NCBI GenBank assembly: GCA_013393545.1
Contig: JABXHG010000124.1
Location: 1-27,342, forward strand
Source: Alteromonadaceae bacterium
GTDB taxonomy: Bacteria; Pseudomonadota; Gammaproteobacteria; Pseudomonadales; Oleiphilaceae
Length of the DNA stretch: 27,342 bases
Reading direction: 5' to 3'
The number at the start of each line of letters is the position of its first letter. Position 1 is the stretch's first letter. The translations under genes and the position numbers were made by a program. A model generated the notes under the pieces. That model was not told the origin of the DNA, made no database searches, and worked only from the letters and a program-made list of their open reading frames with translations. Of the stretch, positions 16,149 to 23,524 are shown in pieces.

Positions 16149-16180
16149 AAACGGCAAAGAATTGCCGCGACGGGCCGTTT
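16149..16180 (+). other. Two mutually exclusive stems upstream of parC
   Basis: In the 216-base gap after motD, CGGCAA (16152-16157) can pair with TTGCCG (16162-16167) across a 4-base loop, or AAACGGC (16149-16155) can pair with GCCGTTT (16174-16180). The two stems share bases and cannot form together. No U-run follows either, so a terminator call is not supported. A weak -35/-10-like pair, TTGTCG and CATACT, lies upstream near 16093-16120 and could promote parC; I would not rely on it. Confidence 0.25.
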
Positions 16181-16269
16181 GCGCGGTCAAGTTGCGAGCC
16201 TGACTGCCGTTAACAATCATGCCGGCGGTTATCAATGTGCCGTGCCGATCCGTAGGTGGAGTAACAAGA

Positions 16270-17067
16270 GTGCGAATCTGGGCCGTAGCGAATCAGAAAG
16301 GTGGTGTCGGAAAAACAACCTCTGTGGTTGCTCTTGGTGGTTTGTTGGCCGAGCAGGGCAAGCGTGTGCTGGTGGTTGATCTGGATCCGCATGGGTCGCT
16401 CACCACCTGGTTCGGCTACGACCCGGATGCCATCGCTCACAGTGTATTTGACCTTTTCCAGCACGAGGGCAAGGTGCCCGAAGGTTTGCCAGCGCAGCTG
16501 CTGACTGACACCGGTTGTCCGAACCTGTCGTTGCTGCCGGCCAGCACCGCGCTGGCAACGCTTGAGCGCAAAATGGTCGGCGTGGGCGGCATGGGGCTGA
16601 TTATTTCACGGTCACTGGCCCAGTTGTGGGACGATTTCGATTACGTGATTCTGGACAATACTCCGTCGCTTGGTGTGTTGATGGTCAATGCCCTGGCGGC
16701 CGCCCAGCACCTGATCATTCCCGTGCAAACCGAATATCTGGCGATCAAGGGCCTTGAGCGTATGCTGCATACCCTGCAAATGATCATGCGTTCCCAGAAG
16801 AACCAGCTGTCTTACACCATCGTACCCACGTTGTACGATCGCCGTACCCAGGCCTCGGTCAAGAGTCTGAATTTGCTGCGCAAAACTTATACCGAAAGTC
16901 TCTGGCGTTTTGCCATCCCGGTGGATACCAAATTCCGGGATGCCAGCCAGCAAGGCCTGATTCCTTCGGCGGTGGATGCCGGCACCCATGGCGTGAGAGC
17001 CTATAGTCATCTGCTTGAAGACCTCCTGAAGCGCACTGAAACGCTCAAGGAGCCGAATGATGGCTGA
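16270..17067 (+). CDS. parC: ParA-like ATPase for polar chemotaxis arrays (ParC)
   Basis: A 265-residue ParA/Soj-family ATPase. The deviant Walker A KGGVGKTT starts at residue 10, DLDPHGS (about 42-48) is the A-prime region, and VILDNTPSLGVLMVNAL, near residue 130, is the Walker B part. I chose GTG at 16270 because AGGTGGAG stands 8 bases before it and because relatives start with M-R-I/V-W-A-V-A-N-Q-K; an upstream in-frame ATG would add 17 residues with no family match. Placement before a CheW-domain protein and cheW matches Vibrio ParC, which sends chemoreceptor arrays to the pole. No parB or parS-like gene is adjacent, as expected for this class. Confidence 0.88.
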   Translation: MRIWAVANQKGGVGKTTSVVALGGLLAEQGKRVLVVDLDPHGSLTTWFGYDPDAIAHSVFDLFQHEGKVPEGLPAQLLTDTGCPNLSLLPASTALATLERKMVGVGGMGLIISRSLAQLWDDFDYVILDNTPSLGVLMVNALAAAQHLIIPVQTEYLAIKGLERMLHTLQMIMRSQKNQLSYTIVPTLYDRRTQASVKSLNLLRKTYTESLWRFAIPVDTKFRDASQQGLIPSAVDAGTHGVRAYSHLLEDLLKRTETLKEPNDG

Positions 17068-17923
17068 CAACCGAGCAGCTGACAAAAAAATGACACAGCT
17101 GGCGGAGCCGGAAGCGGCCATCGCCAGCTATCTGGACGAGCTGTTGCATACGGCCACCAGCACCGCGCTGGCGGAAGAGCAACCGGTTCGGACCGAGACA
17201 AAAACAGAAACCAAAACCGAGACCAAAGCCGACTCGCCGGAGCGGCCACCGTCGGAGGTGAAGCGCGAGCCCAGGCCGGTACGAGAGCGGCGGGTTACCC
17301 GTGTGAAACCGGCGATCCGGGAGAAGGTGGATGTAGCCACCGAGCAAAAAGCCGCGCCCAAAGAGGAAACGGTTCGGCAGGTGGAAACCCCGGTCGCTGA
17401 ACCGGCGCCGGCGACGGAACCCCAGCCGGCGGTAGCAGAACCGTCGGATCGGCCGGACTGGTCTGATCAGCCGTTTGAGTGCCTGATCTTTACCGTGGCG
17501 GGCCTGAAACTGGCGGTGCCTCTGGTTTTGCTGGGTGCGATACACAAGCTGGAAAGTGACGACGAAATCCGCCCCATTCCCGGTAGCCCGCGCTGGTATA
17601 TGGGGATTCGCCCGGACCGGGATCAGAACCTGCGAGTGGTGGACAGCGCAGAATGGATCATGGCCGGCCGGGTTCCGGCCGAGGCCCGGGATAATTACCG
17701 CTTTGTAATCCGTCTGGACGACAGCGAGTGGGGGTTGGCCTGCGACGAGGTGGCGCAGTCGTTCACCCTCAAGCCAGACGAGGTGCGCTGGCGCACCGGT
17801 CGCAGCAAGCGACCCTGGCTGGCCGGCACCGTGGTGGATCACATGTGCGCCCTGATAGACGTGCGCGCCATGGCGCAATTGCTGGTGCGCGCTGAACGCG
17901 AACACCACCTGGACCTGAGCTGA
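17057..17923 (+). CDS. parP: ParP-like protein with C-terminal CheW domain
   Basis: This 288-residue protein has a long charged N-terminal half and a C-terminal CheW-like domain from about residue 142 (FECLIFTVAGLKLAVPLVLLGAIH). Residues about 46-60 are a tandem of T/K/E triplets (TETKTETKTETK), followed by Pro/Glu/Arg-rich sequence. The layout and the 11-base overlap with parC match Vibrio ParP, which links ParC and the kinase CheA and keeps arrays at the pole. Two ATG codons stand in tandem at 17057 and 17060; either could start. An alternative is an ordinary CheW paralogue, but the long N-terminus and the parC pairing favour ParP. Confidence 0.82.
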   Translation: MMADNRAADKKMTQLAEPEAAIASYLDELLHTATSTALAEEQPVRTETKTETKTETKADSPERPPSEVKREPRPVRERRVTRVKPAIREKVDVATEQKAAPKEETVRQVETPVAEPAPATEPQPAVAEPSDRPDWSDQPFECLIFTVAGLKLAVPLVLLGAIHKLESDDEIRPIPGSPRWYMGIRPDRDQNLRVVDSAEWIMAGRVPAEARDNYRFVIRLDDSEWGLACDEVAQSFTLKPDEVRWRTGRSKRPWLAGTVVDHMCALIDVRAMAQLLVRAEREHHLDLS

Positions 17924-17942
17924 TCAGGCCAGTTACCGAATG

Positions 17943-17967
17943 AAACCGTGCAAGACTGGCACGGTTT
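17943..17967 (+). other. Perfect 9-bp hairpin after parP
   Basis: AAACCGTGC (17943-17951) pairs fully with GCACGGTTT (17959-17967) over a 7-base loop, 20 bases after the parP stop. No T-run follows, so it is not a standard intrinsic terminator. It overlaps the sigma-54-like site at 17957. It could slow transcription, stabilise the upstream mRNA 3' end, or be an operator. Confidence 0.5.
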
Positions 17968-17972
17968 GTGCC
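17957..17972 (+). promoter_or_regulatory. Possible sigma-54 promoter for cheW
   Basis: TGGCACG is a perfect -24 element, and a GC lies exactly 10 bases after its GG (17958-17959 and 17970-17971). The -12 half (GTGCC) is weak apart from the GC. It is about 80 bases upstream of cheW. Because the sequence is also one arm of a hairpin, the match may be accidental. Confidence 0.35.
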
Positions 17973-18053
17973 CTTAACTATAGTATTGGGCACTGATGAT
18001 GAATTTTTGACGATCAGGTTGCCCGCCGGGCAGCCGAGTAAGGAGAGAGCGAT

Positions 18054-18542
18054 ATGGCATCCCCGAGCGGACAGCAAAATCAGGCCCAGGATGATCAGGT
18101 ACTGCAGTACGTGACCTTCCGTCTGGATGACGAAACCTATGGCATTGATGTCATGCAGATCCAGGAAGTACTGAGGTACACCGAGATCGCACCCGTACCC
18201 GGCGCACCGGATTACGTGCTGGGCATCATCAACCTGCGGGGCAACGTGGTGACAGTGATCGACACCCGCCGCAGGTTCGGGCTGGCAGACGCGGAAATTA
18301 CCGACGCCACCCGTATTGTGGTGATGGAATCGTCCAGCCAGGTGATGGGTATTCTGGTGGACTCGGTGGCCGAGGTGGTTTACCTCAAGGCCAGTGAAAT
18401 TGAAACGGCCCCGAATGTCGGCAATGAAGAAAGCGCCAAATTCATTCAGGGTGTATGCAACAAGAACGGCGAGCTGATTATTCTCGTCGAATTCGACAAG
18501 ATGCTGTCAGACCAGGAGTGGGCTGAAATTGCATCACTGTAA
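18054..18542 (+). CDS. cheW: Chemotaxis coupling protein CheW
   Basis: CheW joins CheA to chemoreceptors. The 162-residue chain is one CheW domain with a short polar N-terminus. Typical segments are YVTFRLDDETYGIDVMQIQEVLRY (about 17-40, written here by its start YVTFRLDD), the VPGAPDYVLGIINLRGNVVTVID core and the ILVEFDKML strand near the end. AAGGAGAGAG precedes ATG 18054 at good spacing. It is separated from parP by 130 bases with a hairpin and a sigma-54-like site, so it may be partly independent of the upstream genes. DUF2802 follows. Confidence 0.95.
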   Translation: MASPSGQQNQAQDDQVLQYVTFRLDDETYGIDVMQIQEVLRYTEIAPVPGAPDYVLGIINLRGNVVTVIDTRRRFGLADAEITDATRIVVMESSSQVMGILVDSVAEVVYLKASEIETAPNVGNEESAKFIQGVCNKNGELIILVEFDKMLSDQEWAEIASL

Positions 18543-18607
18543 GGTTCGCCCTGCAGTGTTTGTGACGGACGTCCACCGAGGGTCAACAACCAACGGAGAC
18601 GTCCATT

Positions 18608-19000
18608 ATGAGCTTTGCCATTCCTTCCTGGCTCCCGTGGGGCCTTACCGCGTTCGCTCTGGGTCTGGTTCTGGTGCAGGGCTTTATTCACGGCCGGCGC
18701 ATTCGTTCGCTGCAGGCGAACGTGAAAGAGCGATGCGACACCCTTGGCCGTGAGCTGCATGCCACTACCAGTGGCAGCATGGGTGTTGGCCAGCGGCTGG
18801 TGGCCTGTGAGCGTCAGTTGCACGAACTGCGTAACGCTCTGGACGAAATGCGCCAGAACGACCCGCTGCGAATTTCCTACGACGAGGCCGCAAGGCTGGT
18901 TGATCTCGGCGCCGATATCGACGATCTTATGGATACCTGTGGAATTTCCCGCCCGGAGGCGGAGCTGGTGTCAGCTCTGAAAAAACGCCAGGCGGCCTGA
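18608..19000 (+). CDS. DUF2802 family membrane-anchored protein
   Basis: A 130-residue protein with one N-terminal membrane helix (about residues 9-28), a central helical stretch likely to be coiled coil (about 33-80), and a C-terminal segment (YDEAARLVDLGADIDDLMDT, then CGISRPEAELVSALKK) that I recognise as DUF2802. This family is regularly encoded right after cheW in Pseudomonas and Vibrio. Its function is not established to my knowledge; position suggests a link to polar array or flagellar function. The C-terminal segment resembles a small helix-turn-helix-like domain (DLMDTCGISRPEAELV), but DNA binding is not shown. Confidence 0.82.
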   Translation: MSFAIPSWLPWGLTAFALGLVLVQGFIHGRRIRSLQANVKERCDTLGRELHATTSGSMGVGQRLVACERQLHELRNALDEMRQNDPLRISYDEAARLVDLGADIDDLMDTCGISRPEAELVSALKKRQAA

Positions 19001-19034
19001 TTCCCGTTTTTCGAGCAGCTACGGACGCCGCTGA

Positions 19035-21716
19035 ACGAAAGCCATATGCCCGAGGGCCGAAGCGGCCCTCCTTGCTGTCGCCCGCCATGATTTTGTCGCC
19101 GGGAAGGATATTACCCATTCCATCACCGGCCATTCCATTCCCCGCCAGGAAACCGTTCATCATCTGTTGGGCCTGATGCCGGAAATCGAGCCGGATCAGG
19201 TGGTCATGCACGTGGGTGGTGGCTCAGGCTATCTGACCGCCGTGCTTGGTCAGCTTGCTCATCGAGTGATCTATGTAGACCGGAACCCGGTTTTGCTGGA
19301 GGCCGCCCGGGAACGTTTTTTCCGCTTTGGTATGCACAACATTGACGCGCTGGCGGCCGACGCGAGCAAGGGCGTGAAACTTGATGAGCCCTGTGATCTG
19401 GTATTGTGTACCACCTTTTTGCCATCTCCCAATCCGTTAGTGGCGAACCTGCGCGAAGGTGGCACTCTGGTGTGCCTGGAAGGCCGTGCCGGGCCGGTTC
19501 CAAGCGTAGCCATGTACCGGCGTAGGGGCGCCAGGCTGGAGCGGGTAAAAACCCTTGGTTGGGTGGACTTCAACCGCAATGCCGGCCAAATCCTGATTGA
19601 CCTCGGCCTGATCACCGAAACCGACCTGGTCCGGGCCCGGGCCGAAGCCGCCAGCCGAAACGAGCGGGTGCTGGATGTACTGCGCCGATCACTGAACATG
19701 GAAGAGATTGAGCTTTACCGCTCGCTGGCGCAGCAACGGGGGCTGGCGTTCTCGGATTCCGAGGAAGTGCTGAACAACCTTAACGCCGAGCTGTTCCGGC
19801 GCTTTTCCCGCACCTTTCTGGATTTATCCCGGATGATCCCGGTGCGGGAGGAAGACAGTACCCTGACGGTGGTAACCGACGATCCGGACGCGCGCACCGA
19901 TCAGCTGGAAAGGCTGACACCCCAGCACCGGATCGTCTGCGTACTGGTGACCCCGACGGATTTCCGTCGCATCTGGTCGGCGCTGGATCTGACCGTCAAG
20001 GGCAGCCGCTTTGTCGCCGAACAGAACACCACGCCGAAGGCCGGGGACGAACCGGAAAAAGGCAGCAAGGACCTGTTTGGCCAGGACATCAACAAGCACA
20101 TCAGTCCCTATCTGGTTTCGGTTTACGAAGCCATCCTGCTGGATGCCGTGGGCGAGAAGGCCAGCGATATTCACATCGAGCAATACGAAGGCCGGGTCCG
20201 TATCCGCCTGCGGGTTGACGGTGACCTGCATGACCTTCCCCAGTACCAGCTCTCGGACCGGGAAATCCGTGGTGTTATCAACGTGATCAAACTGCGGGCG
20301 GAGCTGAACATTGCCGAGCACCGCTTACCTCAGGGTGGCCGCTCGCGTCTGCAACTGGGCGATACCACCTACGACCTGCGCATACAGACCCAACCCTCGC
20401 TGCACGGCGAAAATGCCATTATCCGCTTGTTGCCGCAAACCGGCCGGGCCATGACCATTGCCGAGTTGGGCATGTCCAAGGCGGTGGGCAGCCGTTACCA
20501 GCGCCTGTTGGACAACCCGGCCGGCCTGGTGCTGGTAGTGGGGCCGACCGGCTCCGGTAAATCAACCACGCTTTATGCCGGCCTGCAGACTCTGGCCGAT
20601 GACGGCCGCCGAAAGGTGATTACCGTCGAGGACCCGATCGAGTATTCCATCGACAACATTCAGCAGACCCGGGTGCGTTCGGAAATCGGTTTCAGTTTTG
20701 GCGATGCCATGCGGGCCTTCGTGCGGGAAGACCCGGACGTGATCCTGGTGGGCGAAATCCGTGATCAGGAGACCGCGTTGGAAGCCATTCGTGCGTCCCA
20801 GACCGGTCACGTGGTGCTTTCTACCCTGCATTGTAACGACGCGGTGGACTCCCTGCAGCGGCTATACGACCTGGGCATTCACCCCAACTCCATCGCCGGC
20901 GAACTGCTGGCGGCGGCGGTCTCCGGTAACTCCACTTTGACACTTCAGGGTGGCGCCATCAGCGAAGTCAGCCAGTTGTTGTACAGCTGGAATCAGGCGC
21001 TGCTGCAGAGTGAGGGCCCCAGCCGCCGGGCGCTGATACCGACACCACTGCTGCGGGGCATGATGGAAGGCCGGCTGGTCCGGTTCGAGGAAATCGCCCG
21101 CTGCCCTCAGGCCTTGCAGGATGCCATGTTGTCGGTGCTGTCCGACAGGGTGGTGGTGATTCCGGAGCTGGACGGTGATGACAGTCTTGTTCTGGCGCGG
21201 GAAGGCTTCAACCTGGTGGCCACCTCCAACAGCGTGGATGAAGGGGTTCATGCCATGAGTGCCGCCCTTAAGCGGCGCATGGATTTTGAGGAAATTCGCC
21301 CGATCCGCAACCTGAGTGACGAACTGGAAGTGGTTCGGCGAGAAGTGGTCCGTGCCAACCGGCAAGCTGGCATTGAGGTTAAACCGGATGAGGCGGTTAT
21401 CGAGGTGTTGGTCACTATGTTCCACGAGTTGCGCAACGGCCAGACACTGGATGGCCGAAGTACCGATCGTCTGGCCGGCGCCGCGTTATCCACCGCCGAA
21501 GCGGTGTCGGTGGCCCACGCTGCCAGCCTTAACGCCTGGTACTATGGCGATGGCGCAATGACGATTGAACACCTGATGCATCACGTTATTGGCTCGGCGC
21601 TGAAAGACCAGCCCGAGGATCGCCGGCGCCTGAAGCATTATTTTGACACGGCCCTGGCTCCACGCCAGGGCGAACACTGGCAGCAGGCCTGGCGGTTGCG
21701 CTCACTGATCCAGTGA
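19035..21716 (+). pseudogene. Chimeric ORF: methyltransferase-like domain + GspE-type ATPase + C-terminus of a MoxR-like AAA ATPase
   Basis: One frame is open from 19035 to the TGA at 21714-21716; the first listed start is TTG 19167 (849 residues; numbering below). Residues ~12-135 resemble protein-L-isoaspartate methyltransferase (VMHVGGGSGYLTAVLG motif I), and that homology continues upstream to about 19070 without a standard start codon. Residues ~138-270 resemble the GspE/MshE N-terminal domain. Residues ~310-580 are a secretion/pilus ATPase core with Walker A GPTGSGKST (459-467), DVILVGEIRDQET (524-536) and the His box STLHCNDAVDSLQRL. The ATPase breaks off at IAGELLA, before its C-terminal domain, and residues ~579-849 are the end of a MoxR-like AAA ATPase: RFEEIARCPQALQDAML Walker B region, ATSNS sensor 1, ALKRRMDF arginine region, but no Walker A of its own. 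Either a fusion by deletion or a misassembly. Confidence 0.7.
19052..19070 (+). terminator. Hairpin after the DUF2802 gene, terminator-like
   Basis: GAGGGCCG (19052-19059) pairs perfectly with CGGCCCTC (19063-19070) around a 3-base loop, 52 bases after the DUF2802 stop. The following bases (CTTGCTG) are only mildly T-rich, so termination may be inefficient. The same bases are also within the frame that carries the methyltransferase-like homology downstream, which is unexpected if both are real. Confidence 0.5.
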
Positions 21717-22013
21717 ACCGTCGCCGGAGCGGGCATCGCCCGGTGTCTTGCCCCGGATGTGAAAGGCAAAGGCCAGGATTTCGGCAATCACCCGGTACAG
21801 CTCCTCGGGAATTTCATCGTTCAGCGATAGGCGGGCCAGAATGCCGGCCAGCTCCGGATTCTCGTACAGGGGCACTTCGTGTTCCCGGGCAATGCTGATA
21901 ATCTCCTCCGCCAGCTCCCAGGTGCCGGTGGCGGAAATCACCGGGGCCCGTTCGCCATCGTACTTCAGTGCCACCGCCGAAGGTACGCGGTTTTCGGATT
22001 CTTCCTGATTCAT
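21702..22013 (-). CDS. fhlB: FhlB, stand-alone FlhB C-terminal-domain protein
   Basis: A 103-residue protein resembling only the cytoplasmic C-domain of FlhB: PSAVALKYDGERAPVISATG, then AEEIISIAREHEVPLYENPELAGIL and EIPEELYRVIAEILAFAFHI align with the flhB product from NAVALKY on. It lacks the membrane part and has VPS where FlhB has its NPTH cleavage site, so it cannot self-cleave. I chose ATG 22013, which overlaps the fliK stop as ATGA; longer frames upstream lie antisense to or inside fliK. It probably modulates flagellar export specificity. Its last 15 bases overlap the end of the convergent chimeric ORF. Confidence 0.88.
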   Translation of the reverse strand: MNQEESENRVPSAVALKYDGERAPVISATGTWELAEEIISIAREHEVPLYENPELAGILARLSLNDEIPEELYRVIAEILAFAFHIRGKTPGDARSGDGSLDQ

Positions 22014-23395
22014 GCCTTGGTATCCACCAGTCGATGTTCCAGTCGTGTCTGGGTTTGCGGCGGTGTGCCTCGCCTGCAGTCCAGGCCGTCCACTTCCAGG
22101 CCCAGGTCGGTCAGGCTCTGGCGTAGCAAGGGGAGTTCTGCGTGTACCTGCCGCAAGGTGTCCTGCTGCTCCGCCCAGACCTGGGCGCTGACCGCCGGGT
22201 AACGGAAGCTCACCTCGAAATGTAGCGGGCCGGCGTGATCCAGGTCCATCGACAGAGTCAGCCGCCACTCGCTGATGTTGGCCCGGCCGGGCGCGCGGTT
22301 TTCCTGCTCCGGCTGGTCGTATTGTTCGATGCGAACCTGGGCAATTTTCGGCTCCTGCTGCGGCGTTAGCCAGGGCAGCTCGATCAGCTGGGTGCTCACC
22401 GGTGTACCGGGTTCGGCACCGGCTCGCGCGGTGAGCGTCTGGCTGTGCAGCTGGTTCACGGTAATGCGGTTGAGCATGCCGGCCAGCAGGCGCAGCATTT
22501 GCCCGGTATTGGCCGGCTCACTGGAAGCGGGCTGGACGGCCGGCGTGGCGGTTTGCGGAAATTGCAGGGGGGCCAGCTGGAATTCCGGGCTGGCGGTGGG
22601 TGTCAGCCGGTTGAAGTGCGCGCCGTCCTGGTTCTGGCTGGCCAGCAGACCCGTGACCAGTCGCGCCAGCGCCAGTTTCAGGTCATTCGGCGCCGGAGTG
22701 CTTTGGCCGGTTTGCAGCAGCCGGGATTCGGCGAACACGCCGCTTTCAGACAACCATTGTTTCACCTGGCCGGGCGCGCCCTCGGTCTTGCCGGTGCCGG
22801 GCGGCAGGGCGTCGGCTTTGGGGAGCCGGTTGAGCAGGTTCTCCAGCGCTTGTTGAGCACCGGACGGTAGCGGCTGGACAGTGGTGGAGCCGGGTAGCTG
22901 GCCGGGCTGGGTGGTGGGCCGAATGCCGGTGGTCAGGGTCTGCGCCAGTTGCGCCAGGCCGGATTGCAGGTTTTGCTGCCAGGGCAGGCGCTGGGCCAGG
23001 GCGCGCGCCACGGAACTTTCCAGGCTGGCCTGGTTGCTCGCCAGTTTGCCGATCAGTTGCAGTTCGTTGTTGGCCCGCATGACCTTGATCAGATCACCGG
23101 CGGTGAATTCGGGAGGCTTGTTGCCGGTGTTTACCGACAGCGTGCGGCCCTTGATTTCCAGCAACAGTTCATGGCCACCGCCTTTTTGCTGCAGCACCTC
23201 GGCCACCTTGGCCAAGGTGGTTTCCCGGTTGGCCAGCTGCAGTTGTGCCAGTTGCTGGCGGGCGGTCAGGGCAGGGTCAATGCGCCCGCCACTGTCGGCC
23301 GCTGCCTGCAGCCGGGCGCGGGCCATGCCCTCGGCCTGGCGGGCAGTGAGTTCAGGGCTCTGGTTGCTGCTGGTAAGTCCGGTCGGGAGCTTCAT
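22010..23395 (-). CDS. fliK: FliK-like flagellar hook-length control protein
   Basis: A 461-residue protein rich in Gln, Leu, Pro, Ala and Thr, without membrane segments. The N-terminal and central parts are low in complexity, as in ruler proteins. A folded C-terminal region (about 345-445: SEWRLTLSMDLDHAGPLHFE, then EVSFRYPAVSAQVWAE, LLRQSLTDLGLEVDGLDCR) fits the FliK C-terminal (Flg_hook) domain that contacts FlhB. Direct coupling to fhlB strengthens this. Relatives carry the main fliK in the fliL operon, so this may be a second, divergent copy. Its start ATG 23395 is divergent from ccmA with a 129-base gap. Confidence 0.78.
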   Translation of the reverse strand: MKLPTGLTSSNQSPELTARQAEGMARARLQAAADSGGRIDPALTARQQLAQLQLANRETTLAKVAEVLQQKGGGHELLLEIKGRTLSVNTGNKPPEFTAGDLIKVMRANNELQLIGKLASNQASLESSVARALAQRLPWQQNLQSGLAQLAQTLTTGIRPTTQPGQLPGSTTVQPLPSGAQQALENLLNRLPKADALPPGTGKTEGAPGQVKQWLSESGVFAESRLLQTGQSTPAPNDLKLALARLVTGLLASQNQDGAHFNRLTPTASPEFQLAPLQFPQTATPAVQPASSEPANTGQMLRLLAGMLNRITVNQLHSQTLTARAGAEPGTPVSTQLIELPWLTPQQEPKIAQVRIEQYDQPEQENRAPGRANISEWRLTLSMDLDHAGPLHFEVSFRYPAVSAQVWAEQQDTLRQVHAELPLLRQSLTDLGLEVDGLDCRRGTPPQTQTRLEHRLVDTKA

Positions 23396-23441
23396 GTGAT
23401 TGATTTGATTTGGGGCACGAGTATTCCTGCAAGGCTTTCGT

Positions 23442-23447
23442 TATAAT
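23442..23447 (+). promoter_or_regulatory. Probable -10 element for the ccm operon
   Basis: A perfect TATAAT lies 77 bases upstream of ccmA in the gap between divergent fliK and ccmA. No convincing -35 is found at 16-18 bases upstream (the sequence there is GAGTAT-like), so it is either a weak or activator-dependent promoter. Its complement, TATAAC on the minus strand, could serve fliK in the same way. Confidence 0.45.
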
Positions 23448-23524
23448 GGCCGCGCTGGCAACGAATGCCGTCATCCATGCACCCGATGCCTGCTGCGCAT
23501 CCCTCGCTCTGAAGCGGAGCCCAG

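Noticed and set aside
17205..17240. Short tandem repeat in parP considered as a sign of phase variation
   Set aside because: The units code for TETK-like residues in multiples of three with third-base differences, so slippage would not change the frame.
18026..18041. GCCGAGTA, like a sigma-28 -10 element, before cheW
   Set aside because: It abuts the cheW RBS, so the transcript would begin at or after the start codon, and the -35 half is poor.
21702..22268. Longer version of FhlB starting at 22268
   Set aside because: The added 85 residues are the wrong-frame reading of the fliK 3' end and have no similarity to FlhB; the ATGA overlap at 22010-22013 gives a natural start.
22275..23446. Several + strand open frames opposite fliK
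   Set aside because: All are antisense to a coupled, family-consistent gene and show no motif, RBS or promoter.
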